NCBI GenBank assembly: GCA_021401465.1
Contig: JADDMT010000015.1
Coordinates: 310,001-374,000 of the forward strand
Direction of reading: 5' to 3'
Source: Teratosphaeria epicoccoides
Lineage: Eukaryota; Ascomycota; Dothideomycetes; Mycosphaerellales; Teratosphaeriaceae
Length of the DNA: 64,000 nucleotides
Shown: piece after piece, positions 9,766-19,080 of the stretch
Numbering within the stretch: position 1 is the stretch's first letter
Layout of the letters: the number at the start of each line of letters is the position of its first letter
Translations under genes and position numbers: made by a program
Notes under the pieces: generated by a model
Databases searched by the model: none
The model's input: only the letters and a program-made list of their open reading frames with translations
What the model was told of the DNA's origin: nothing

Positions 9766-11802
9766 TCAGATCTCAACATCAATCCCCAAATCCAAATCTC
9801 CAATAACCTCATCATCCAGCTTCTTCTTCTTCAGCGCCCCAATCACCCCACCCGACACACCACTAAACCCCTTCTCCGTCTTCCCAACCCCATTCATCGG
9901 CGTGCCCGTCCGACTCCTCTTCGGCGCCTCCCCGCCCACCGGCGTCGCCGCCCGACTACCATCTTCACCCCCAAACAAGTCCGCCATATCGTCCTTTGGC
10001 ACCGCTAGCAAGTTTTTCTGAGCTTCCACCGCAGCCTTCGCAGCTTTAGCCTCCTGCGCCGCCTTTTCCCGTGCGAGAGCAAGTTTCCTCTTCTCTTCCA
10101 GTTGCGCCTTGCGGACTTCCTGCACCGTCTTGGATCGGTTCTTTGCGTTCAACTGCGCCATCTTCTCTTGTTGGCTTAACGCGGGAGATGCCGGCTTACT
10201 GTTAATAGGCAGGGCTCTCGCGCCGTTGCCATGCCCGTTGACAGCGCTGGAACTGTTATTCTGCAGAGCTGCGAGCTCGGCGTCGCAGCGCATGACTTCG
10301 TCGGTATCTCCAGACTCTTGCGCCTCAAGCTTGCGCTTGCTGATATCCTCACGCTTGCGTTGCGCGATATTCGCTGGGTCCAGCTTTCTCTCCATCCTTC
10401 TCTGGTTTGAGAATTTCGCACTGAGCCTTGCGTCACTCCATTCGATGTTGAGGAGACCATTGATGGCCTCGTTGCGCGCGGCCAAGTATTTTTTCGATGG
10501 CATGCGAACGCTCTCCTTCTTCAGTATGTCCATCAAGCGGTCAAACTCTTGATCCGTGAACCTGCTGTCGCTGCAAGCCGAGAACGGCCATGGTCTCTCG
10601 GACTTGCCATGCGCGACCACAGCATACTGGTCGGTCATGAATGTTTTGCCGTTGCTGCCTTCGATCGAGTACGGCTTTCCCTCCTTGAAACCTTTTATCT
10701 GCGTCATGCGGTACAGATTTTGTCCGGTCGCCTTGTCCAGGCCAATTGAGACACGAGCGAAGCAGCCTTGAATCGCTTCCTCGAATCCAGGGTAGAAGCA
10801 GACTTTGGCAAAACCAGACCGACCGATGCGACACCGCTCAAAGTCCTTGAGATCGGCTGGCGGCTCGTCGCGACCATAGCGAGCGTCTGACGATGGCTCC
10901 GCCCATTCCACCTCCGACTCGCCATCGGCGTCGCGGTCAGAGCCCGCCAAAGCCGGTGAGCTGCGCTCATCTCTGCGGCCGCCTCCTGTAGCGACGCGAT
11001 CTCGCTGTGTGCCCTTCTGTTCTCTCGCTCTTCTGTAATCATCCAGCGCTGTCTTGGCCTTCTCCGCCTTGGGCCTGGTTCTCCTCCCGCCGTCATCCAG
11101 ATCGTTGGCCGCCTTCCGTTTATTTCTGTTGTCTGATGCCGCCAAAGCTCGCTTGAGCTGTAGGTCCTGTTGTCTCTTAGTCTCCTCTTCTCTCCGCTCT
11201 GCCAAGATCTCCTCACGCCTGATCTCGGGCAGACTCAGAATCTCCTCGCGATCGCGCTCGTTCACATAGACACCTTCGAGTGGGTACAGCGGCGCTTCCT
11301 CGTCGAGGTCGGGAGACCCAGGCGCGTCATTGTCGGACTCGGCGGCGGCGATCGAGCGGGCGGGTGAGGGCGAGCTGAAGCGTCGGTCAGTCATGATCGC
11401 AGTGGCGTTGTCGGTGAGTGCGAGCAAAATGTCCCAAGTGCAATTTTTGGAAGAGTCAGGAGCGTGAGAGGGCGGATGGCGCCGCTCTTGGACTGCCACC
11501 TGCACACGACCTGTGCACAGATGCTTGGACAGGCCGACTTACCCATCACCCAGATCCAGAATCTCTTCATCGATGCTCTCCCGCCTGGCCTTCTTCTTTC
11601 TCCGTCCCTTGACCTTCTGCGCCACCCCCTTCAGCCTCTTTGACGGCTCCTCCACCTTCTCCACCGACTCTTTCGGCGGCTCGTCATCAGCGTCCGGCAC
11701 GACCTGCGTCTGGTGGATCTCTTGCGTGTCACTATCTCCCTCATCGTCCGACTCTCCGCCGACCATCCCGAGCAGCTCGGCGTCGAGCTCGTTGTCCGAC
11801 AT
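9766..11802 (-). CDS. rtf1: Rtf1, Paf1-complex subunit with Plus3 domain
   Basis: Two exons, 11802-11543 and 11374-9766, with a 168-nt intron (GTAAGT donor, CTTCAG acceptor) in matching phase; 622 residues. The N-terminus is acidic with basic patches (MSDNELDAELLGMVGG, then KVKGRRKKKARRE). A charged coiled-coil region follows. The Plus3 domain, at about residues 258 to 390, shows DFERCRIGRSGFAKVCFYPG, FARVSIGLDKATGQNLYRMT and FTDQEFDRLMDILKKE. In yeast and animals Rtf1 links the Paf1 complex to Spt5 and stimulates H2B ubiquitination in transcribed chromatin. The C-terminal third is an alanine/lysine-rich helix followed by a disordered tail. It is divergent from coq7 and converges with the UPF0261 gene, 151 bases apart. 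Spt6 lies in the same window. Confidence 0.92.
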
Positions 11803-12152
11803 GTTGGCTGTGGCGGAGGTGTATTCAAGTTCTCGAACCCGGAGGAGTCTACCGAGGAGTCTAACTTGGAGGTATTGGATCTAGTGTGGAGCAATTGGCG
11901 ACGACGATGAGTTGGTATACCGGCTCGGTCTAGTGGAGGAGGGCGGTGTTGACGAGTGAATGTGTTGACGTTAAGCAGGTGATATGTTCACTGATGTGCC
12001 CGCAACCTGCATTTGCCTTTGCCGCGATTTAGCCGACGGCGGGCAAGCAGTCGCATGACTAAGGTATTGAGTCCTCATATCGTGTGCCGTGTTGCTGTAT
12101 TGCATGAGCCGACGAGTGAGCGGAGAGGCACCGCCCAGGTCGGAGTCAGTAT
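11803..12152. promoter_or_regulatory. Divergent promoter of rtf1 and coq7
   Basis: 350 bases between two divergent housekeeping genes. No clear TATA box is visible, as expected for such genes; no other site is named with confidence. Confidence 0.45.
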
Positions 12153-12914
12153 TTGTTCCACGACATGTCTCTCACCCTCTCCCCTCCCCTACCCGTGCGC
12201 TCCCGATTCACACCACTCGCCTTCCAACTCCGCGCACGCAACCATGCCTTCCACCCTCGACCCATCGTCTCATCCTCCGCCTCCCCATCTACAGAACCGC
12301 AACCAGAAAGCCTCAACCACCCATCACCCAAACGCCGCAAGCCGCTCTCCCTCGATCAAAAGAGATTCCTCGACAGCGCCCTCCGCGTCAACCAAGCCGG
12401 TGAATTGGCCGCAACTCTCATCTACACCGCCCAGAGCCCCCCCATCAACAAAGCCTACCCCCACCTCCGGCCCCTCATGACACACATGTACCACCAAGAA
12501 GCCGGCCACTTCACCTACTTCAACAAGATCCTTGCCGCCCACCGCATCCGCCCCACCGCCATGTACCCCGTCTGGCACGCCGCAGCCACCTTCCTCGGCT
12601 GGTCGACCGGCATTTTGGGCAGGGAAGCCGCGATGGCGTGTACGGAAGCGGTGGAGACGGAGATCGGGGAGCATTACAATGGGCAGGTGCGGGAGTTGCT
12701 GGGGTGGGTGAAGGCGATGGAGGAGCAGGGGGAGGATGTGGGGGAGGAGTTGAGGGGTTTGGTGAAGGAGATTAGGAGGATTAGGGATGAGGAGTTGGAG
12801 CATTTGGATCATGCGGTTGAGAATGATGCGAAGGAGGCTAGGCCGTACGAGGTGTTGACCGGGTTGATTAGGTGGGGGTGTAGGGGAGCGATTGCCGTCA
12901 GTGAGAGGATATGA
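12153..12914 (+). CDS. coq7: Coq7, mitochondrial 5-demethoxyubiquinone hydroxylase
   Basis: A 253-residue intronless protein. It hydroxylates demethoxyubiquinone in the penultimate step of ubiquinone synthesis on the inner mitochondrial membrane. The first 60 residues are basic and rich in Ser/Pro, consistent with a targeting presequence; translation may start at 12153 or at the in-frame ATG 12165. The diiron four-helix domain begins at QKRFLDSALRVNQAGELAA. It has the iron ligands expected of the family: Glu in AGELAA, Glu and His in MYHQEAGHF, Glu residues in CTEAVETEIGEHY, and EELEHLDHA near the end. Synonymous positions shift from C-rich to G-rich at about 12,600, within an uninterrupted domain, so this is composition rather than fusion. 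Confidence 0.94.
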   Translation: MFHDMSLTLSPPLPVRSRFTPLAFQLRARNHAFHPRPIVSSSASPSTEPQPESLNHPSPKRRKPLSLDQKRFLDSALRVNQAGELAATLIYTAQSPPINKAYPHLRPLMTHMYHQEAGHFTYFNKILAAHRIRPTAMYPVWHAAATFLGWSTGILGREAAMACTEAVETEIGEHYNGQVRELLGWVKAMEEQGEDVGEELRGLVKEIRRIRDEELEHLDHAVENDAKEARPYEVLTGLIRWGCRGAIAVSERI

Positions 12915-13767
12915 GATTGGATGTGCTCGGGTCTGTTTGCAATGGACCAGCCAGATACACCGAAAGTGGTGATACTCTGGACACCTGGGTGCATGGCCAG
13001 CAGCAGTCATCCACCAGGTGGAACATAAAAAGCATCGATGAGCTGACGCTCGAAGTGGCGACAAGGATCGCCGTATTCTCCACGCCTTCTCAACTGCCTT
13101 CCAGGCTGCTGCCGAGCCGAGCAGCTCGCGGGTCAACCACCAGTCACTGGCACAAGAGCCTGCATCAAAGTGTGGTCCTTCGCGAGCACGCTTGACATAT
13201 TCCGCAGCATTGAACGCATGTGTCGAAATGGAAGACGACGGTGATGCGAGACAGTACGGCGATCCAAGTCTAGAGGCACAGGAGTCTCGTCAGGTGCATG
13301 GGTGAAGCACATCGATCTCGGAAGATGCCATGCAGATTAAGCCTAGAGACTGACGTTCGAGCACCCAGATCATCAGCCGAGCCTAAAAGCACTGTCCTGA
13401 TTTTAGTGCTTCTTGTTGCTCCTCGTGGCCTTGGTGAGTACGTGCGACAACACAGCGTATGGAGGCAGCGCAGTCATTCGATATGCGAACCCCTCCGTCC
13501 CCACAGCACGCAGAACGCGCTTCAGTAATAACAGTGTTTTGATATCGAGCAACGAACGAGTGTCATTGGTAACTTGGAGCGAACTCACGAGACTGCCAAC
13601 TCGCTCACAGCCGTCTCCAGCATGTCTCATGTTATTGCCAGCCAAGGCAAGACCTCAAAACACACTTCGCCCCCCGTATCCCCCCCCCCATCCGAAACAC
13701 TGTCGTAGGCCCCCTCTCACGCACCACCTCCTCATCAAGCCTCCCCGGCTCCTTCCGTTTACACCCC
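12915..13767. other. Intergenic region, one doubtful open frame
   Basis: No supported gene. A minus-strand frame ending at 13403 (80 codons) has locally protein-like segments (KRVLRAVGTEGFAYRM, LPPYAVLSH) but no recognisable family and an unconvincing start. Runs of C lie near 13,670 to 13,690. Confidence 0.4.
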
Positions 13768-13956
13768 TCATGACCCCACAACCTCCTCTCCCGCGCTCAA
13801 CAGCACCTCCACCCCAAACGGCAGCACCACCGTAACGACGATGAAGACCACGAGGGACGGCGCGAGGATGGCGAAACACTGCTGCGCAGTCACGAGCGCT
13901 GACTCGGTCGCTGCGAAAGAAATCGCCGCCGCGGCGTTGGGAGCAGTGATGCCCAT
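13768..13956 (-). CDS. Small single-pass membrane protein, unknown
   Basis: A 62-residue open frame starting MGITAPNAAAAISFAATES, followed by one strongly hydrophobic helix (FAILAPSLVVFIVVTVVLPF) and a short acidic tail. The ATG sits in a favourable context (GAAACCATGG) after a leader of gacagaca repeats. I recognise no family. Its compact layout, Ala-rich head plus a single membrane span, is plausible for a small organelle-membrane protein, but it could be a chance frame. There is no splice evidence for extra exons. Confidence 0.4.
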   Translation of the reverse strand: MGITAPNAAAAISFAATESALVTAQQCFAILAPSLVVFIVVTVVLPFGVEVLLSAGEEVVGS

Positions 13957-14437
13957 GGTTTCGCGAGGGTGTGTCTGTCTATCTGTCTGTCTTGTCCGAT
14001 GGTGGGAAGTACGTCGACGGGGTCGGGATGTTCAGATAGCTTGAGTGTGGGTTTTGGTACGAGGGGGGCTGAGGGTGGGAAGGTACGCTGTTTCTGGTCA
14101 GCCGCCGGAGGCTTGGTGGTTGAGGATTGACGAGTCTTGGGACCTGGGACGGGTTGAGTGGTGGTGAGATGGTTTAAGCTGAGTTGACCTTTTGGTCTGT
14201 GCAGGATGAGTGTAGTGGTGAGTCGCGAGTGTTGTTGGTGGTGTTGTGGCAAGTTGTGAGAGATGTGCTTTTCCTTAGCGCGAACGGCGACGCGCAGTGT
14301 TTGAAAGCCCCCCATTGTTCACGTTTGCATGTGAAGTGACAATTCTTGTTCGAATCACACAGACGATTGGGTGCTCACGATGTATGATGATCTGAGGCGT
14401 CATACGTGTTAGTTCGTGATCACACATCTACGTATCA
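13957..14437. other. Intergenic region, nothing recognised
   Basis: A leader-like stretch with gacagaca words at about 13,975 to 14,000 adjoins the small membrane protein start. The rest holds no supported gene. Confidence 0.45.
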
Positions 14438-15613
14438 TCATCGAAATCTTCTAGAGGAAGTCGTAGCCGCGATTTCGAGGCCTTGAAGGATCTCGCGACC
14501 GAAGACGTAGATCATGTAGGCGGGCAGGATGAGCCATGCGCCGCTGGAGAACGCTGTTAGCACAAGCACCGTCCGACGGGAGCGTGAAGGGCACTTACTT
14601 CGGAATGATCCACAAGAACAGCAGTGTGCTCGCCTCGTTGTGCCCAATATTCGCAAACCCTGCAAAACCCCTCTGTCAGTAAGGTTGATCGCCCTCGTCC
14701 TCAGAAAGAATGAACCCACCACCAAACGCCTCAAGCAACCAATAAAGCACCGTCTTCCAAAACGTCACATTCGCAGTCGCAAACGCCAAAACCACCACCC
14801 ACGCCGCCATCCTCCCCTCCACCGTCCTGCTCCTCCCCAATCTCCTCGCCCTCCCCAGCAACCCCCTGTCCGGCGCCCCCCGTCCCTGCCTCTCCTCCTC
14901 CCGGCCATAAATATACACCAACGCAAGATACACCGCATACACCCCCGTCTCCATCACATTCACGCTCGTCTGTGCCAGCGTCCACCCATTCTTCTCCTGC
15001 ACCGCTTTAATCCCATACACGTAGTCGATCGTCCCGTACAGCGCGTAGGGCTTCCAGAACGGGGCGTGCAGGAAGCCGCCGGGCATGCTGTGCGGACGGA
15101 GAAGCACGTAGCCCGTATCCCAGGCCACGAGGGGGAGGGAAACCGCAAGCCAGATCAGCGTCAGGTTGGAAGGTGTGTGCGACCATGCTGCGCGGCCGCG
15201 GGGGCCTGTGGCGGCGGAGCTGAGGGTCCGGCTCACGCGGGCGGGGGCGTCGCGGACGGGCGAGGTGGCTTGCCGGAGGGCACGGGTGGGAGAGGTGGCG
15301 GAGACATGGTTGGTGAGACCTGTGGCTGTTCCGGTGGCGGATGCGAGGGATTTCCGCGCTGTGCGCTTTACCGTCTCTGTAGCGGAGGTTGTGGCTTCGG
15401 CTGCGGAGCTGGTGGAGGTGGTGGTTGAGCGACTCGATCGTTTGACGGGGGAGTCACGCTTCGCGGGGGACTCGCGGGCGTCGCTTGAGGTTGTGGGAGG
15501 AGCAGGGAACTCCTGTGCGTAGGCATATCGGTTAGTCGGGACACCGCGGCGACGAGGAGAGCTCACGGCGCAGTCGGCTCACATACCTTGGGATGGTTCC
15601 TCGTGGCGACCAT
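14438..15613 (-). CDS. EXPERA/emopamil-binding-protein-like membrane protein
   Basis: Four exons: 15613-15587 (27 nt), 15512-14720, 14659-14599 and 14543-14438, giving 328 residues in consistent phase. The tiny first exon encodes MVATRNHPK, spliced to EFPAPPTTSS. The first 125 residues are disordered and Ser/Thr/Arg-rich. The C-terminal 200 residues hold about five membrane helices: LTLIWLAVSLPLVAWDTGYV, the DYVYGI and SVNVMETGVYAVYLALVYIYG segments, WVVVLAFATANVTFWKTVLY, and GAWLILPAYMIYVFGREI. The Asp/Tyr and Glu positions and the WLILP segment resemble the EXPERA fold of sterol isomerase and TMEM97 proteins, but similarity is loose and the substrate is unknown. An alternative intronless reading starting MSSPRRRG at 15566 is less likely given the strong GTATGT and CACAG sites. 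Confidence 0.72.
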
Positions 15614-16349
15614 GATCGCGGTGTTGCCGATGTGGCGCGACGGAGGTGCGATGAGCAATGGCTTCCGGCGCAAAGTGGTGTGGTGAGGACAGCACGAGCG
15701 CGAAGTGGGTTTCCACGCACTGAGGAGGTCCGGGCCTCCAGCGCTCGCGGCCACGCCCCGCGCCCCAGCCTCTTTTAGCCTCATCACCTCGCGTGACGTA
15801 ACCTTGCTGGATCAAGCGTCTGTACAACGGCGCGGTGGGGGAACATGTTGTGAGCACGGAGGCTTGAGAGTACATCTAGAGCGGGTCCATCACGTGGCGT
15901 TCTCGAAATACTGGCCTGCACTTCAGCCTACCACGGAAAGCAACAACCCCTCCTCACGCTCACTCGTCTGAATTATCATTCTCTCGCTGCTACATAGACG
16001 CTTCGCATCAAAGTCACCGAACTCGGCTCTTGCAAATGCGAAGCTTCTCGTCCGCAATCTGTACATCGCTTCGTACGCCGCGCGCCAGTATGTGCAGCAC
16101 CGCGGCGTTTTGGACAATGTAAGAAAAGGCTTTCTGAGTATCTGACTCTTGTGGTCTGACAAAAAGACTGAAAGCGCATTCAGCCGCGGGCCAGGCATGT
16201 GCACCATTCTTTAGCCAGGTGCCCTGACTGCGAATGATTCTATAGTCCATGTCGCGCTCATGCTAGCGATGGCAGGTCAGATACGTCTTCAAACGCACGC
16301 GCCCCTCGATCTGCCTCTGTAGCTTGTGACCTGCCGATGCGTCTACGTC
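15614..16349. other. Intergenic region upstream of the EXPERA-like gene
   Basis: It contains the promoter of the minus-strand gene ending at 14438 and the 3-prime flank of the MAPKK gene. No further gene or clear regulatory motif is seen. Confidence 0.45.
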
Positions 16350-17863
16350 TCACGCGCCGTATAAGCCCTGCCGTTGAGCCTGTCTCCGTGCAAAGCCACT
16401 TGCACCATCCCGATCACTTCCTGAAGTATCTGGTCTTCCAGTTCCATTTCTATTTGCCGGCGCTTGTCTGATCGGCAATTGCGTTGTCTGTGTGTATTCC
16501 ACTTGCTGAGCACTGGTTGTTCTGACCGGGAAGGGCCGTGCACCCGGTATGGGAGCATTGGCGTGTCCATTTGTGTTTGCTGATACGGGCGTTCCCTGCG
16601 CTGATGAGGACCCGCGCCCGTCGTACGAGGCTTGTGTGGCTACCCGCGGGGTGGTCTGAGACTTGCTGCTGCCGTCTTCGCCGCTACGTAATAAGGCTTT
16701 CGTGGAAGGCGAGAGTTGAGGCGCTAGGTGGGATTTGCGGTTGTGCTTCTCCATCATGCTGACTGCCCAATGCTCCAAATCTACAGGTGTGCGCTTTGCG
16801 GCTTGCAAGAATGGGTCCGTGTCGTACAACTCTTGTGGTGTTGGCCGCTCATCAGGATCCTTCATCAAGCACTTCCCAATGACATCCTCCAGAATCTGTG
16901 GGAAGGCGTCACTCTTCGGAAGTTGCGGTGATGGCTCCAGTACGATCTGCTGCAGAAGATCCAAGATGCCTTGTGGTCCACCAGCATCCTCGTCGTCCTC
17001 GTCTTCCGAGCTGATCGAGAAAGGGAACTTGCCAATGGCCAACTCCATGAGAGTAAGTCCGACGGACCAGACGTCCGACTTGACCGTGTACGGGCTCCCT
17101 TGAATGCGCTCCGGTGCCATGTACGTGCCTGTTCCAACGAAAGTGTCTGCGACCGAGTTCTCCAGCTCCGAACTCACACCAAAATCAATCAGTTTGATTT
17201 GTCCCCTGCTGTTAACCAGGACGTTTGACGGCTTGATGTCTCTGTGCATGATCTTGTGCGCGATGTAAAGATATTTCAGGCCTCCCAGCACTGCCTCTGC
17301 GATCTTCCCCAAGACATCCACGCGAACCGGTCCGAAGTTCTTGGATATACTGTCGAGAGATCTGTTCGATGATCAGTATGTTTGTGTGTCAGGCAGCCCA
17401 CATACGGTCAAGCTCACCCGACATCCATGTACTCCATGCACATGGTAACATCTCCGCTCTCATTCATGAACGCCCCGTAGAACGTCACGATATTTGGGCT
17501 GTTACACTCATGCATGATCTGCAGCTCCCTTACTATTCGCTTTCGCACCTCTTTCTTCGCCTCGACGTGGATGATTTTTCGTGCCATTATGATGCCCATG
17601 CCAGTATGTCGGACCTTGCTCACCGTACCTCCATTTCCAGCTCCCAATTCCTTGATAACCTCGAGGTCTTCTGAGCGCCAGTTTGGGCGAAACTCGACGC
17701 CGATCTCGAGGGTATCGTCGCGCGTGGATCTGCTATTTGCCAAGGAGCCAGGGATCTGGGCGTCTTCGTTGCTGACGGCGGGTGGTTTGGTGGGTGCGGA
17801 GAGGGCAAGGCCTTTGACGTTCTTCCGCTTCATGGTGCGGGCTTGGAAAGGATCGGACGCCAT
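16350..17863 (-). CDS. ste7: MAP kinase kinase of the Ste7/Fuz7 type
   Basis: Two exons, 17863-17418 and 17361-16350, joined by a 56-nt intron in phase; 485 residues. The kinase domain starts with the glycine loop GAGNGGTV (residues 74 to 81) and lysine in MARKII (about 95). It continues with HRDIKPSNVLV (about 186), LIDFGVSSEL, the activation segment NSVADTFVGTGTYMAPER and DVWSVGLTLMELAIG. The SVADT spacing and the FVGTGTYMAPERIQG motif match Ste7/Fuz7/Mst7 rather than the cell-wall (Mkk1) or osmotic (Pbs2) kinases. Orthologues activate the Fus3/Kss1-type MAPK that governs mating, invasive growth and appressorium formation. A Ser/Thr/Gln-rich tail of about 190 residues follows the kinase domain, as in orthologues. 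Confidence 0.93.
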
Positions 17864-18430
17864 CGCTGCTGGTCGTGTCGACTGCTGAGGGTCGGGGATG
17901 AGGACGACCGGTCCTCAGTAGATCTTCTTGAGGCGTGAAGAAATTGCGGGCTTGACGTGGCGGTAATGTCTCTTTGTTCTCCCTCAATCCTAATCACTGT
18001 ATGTCCCTGGTCTCTAGGGGGCCCACGTCACTGCGATTATGCCCAAAAACACTGTCCACTCCGCGAGGGATACCTGAGGCCCGAGCGATCTGCTAACCAT
18101 GGGCCGCTGTAGGCCGTTGGCGCTCAGTGATTGCAGCTCGACCAATCGCGGCCAGTCCACCCCATCTACCAACAACTCACAACCGCTATTGCCTGATGTG
18201 CCGCCGCCCGACACGTTGCAGAGAATATATTAGTAGATGCTCACCTCTGGGACAATCAAATGAACGACAGTGCTGTATCTGCTGGATTGGCAGATGATTA
18301 CTGAGTGGTAGGAGGTACAAGTCATGCAGGTCGAGAAGCAGGCCCCAGGAGCGTGGAGTGGGGCGTGTGGAGTCGAGCACTAGCGAACTATCACTCACGC
18401 TCGGATTCGTGGGCAATATATTGATGACGG

Positions 18431-18510
18431 AAGAAGGAATATTGAAGCAAGATTGAAGGAATATTGAGGGAATATTGAAGTGATATTGAAGGAATTTTGA
18501 AGAGATTTTG
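18431..18510. repeat. Degenerate AT-rich tandem repeat
   Basis: The word ATTGAAG with variants of the spacer GGAAT recurs about seven times at 11 to 13 nt spacing. The copies differ by single bases. No function is suggested by position, between the MAPKK and Spt6 genes. Confidence 0.7.
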
Positions 18511-18617
18511 CAAGGATGAGACAGTATGGCGCTTTGACACCTCGCATCAGTAGACGGGCAAGCCAAAGGTACATGTAGGGTGAGGCACTGACGACTCATA
18601 TCGTGTCAATCGACCTG

Positions 18618-18855
18618 CTAAGGAAATTTCCTGCGCGTCAGCTGACCCAGTGTGCTCACCACATCAATGTACGTTTGTGCATCGGCTGGGACTGCCGCAT
18701 CCTGGAGCTCGTTGTGGGTCGTGAGCCATTCTGCAAGTGAACATGGATTGCGTGAAGGCAAAGGCAAAATGGACGTTACTCGGAGGATAAACGATCCTGG
18801 AAGCTCTCAAGGACATCGGACGCATGTGAATAGTGGCGCTCTCGGGGCAGTTCAA
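18618..18855 (-). CDS. Possible small gene, exon structure uncertain
   Basis: The terminal segment 18730-18618 encodes WLTTHNELQDAAVPADAQ and then TYIDVVSTLGQLTRRKFP before TAG, a soluble helical composition unlike random DNA here. A polypyrimidine-rich acceptor (CACTTGCAG) precedes it. The upstream segment (18840 to 18781) also reads as protein (SHASDVLESFQDRLSSE), but joining it at the GTAACG donor gives the wrong phase. A GTTTAT donor slightly earlier restores phase. I cannot name a family. It might be a small complex subunit or a chance frame. Confidence 0.3.
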
Positions 18856-19080
18856 ACATTTCTCCGGCGCTAGTCTCTCGATCCAGCACAGTCCATGAGA
18901 TGAACATGTGAGCTCGCAATCCGCAAATACAACGTACCTTTCTGCATCGACATCGCCTGGTCCATTACCCGAAATTCAGAACGCGTCGGTGTTTTCGGTC
19001 TCGCTGCGTTCCCAACAACCACATCTCAATCTGCCGACAACCAGAGACCTTCTGACGTCGCGCGCTTGCAATCGATCAGC

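Larger units (their letters stand above)
17864..19080. other. Intergenic region with degenerate tandem repeat and a possible small gene
   Basis: 18431 to 18510 is a degenerate tandem array of GAATATTGAAG-like units of about 11 to 13 nt. On the minus strand, 18618 to 18730 is an open exon-like segment behind a good acceptor (TTCACTTGCAG), but the matching upstream exon is ambiguous; see the separate entry. The last 180 bases are the Spt6 promoter. Confidence 0.5.

Noticed and set aside
13403..13645. Possible HET-domain start (YAVLSH) on the minus strand
   Set aside because: Only six residues resemble the HET motif, and a stop follows 11 codons later with no plausible continuation.
14529..15428. 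299-codon plus-strand frame with Pro/Arg/His-rich product
   Set aside because: It is the antisense shadow of the EXPERA-like gene, with the biased composition typical of such shadows.
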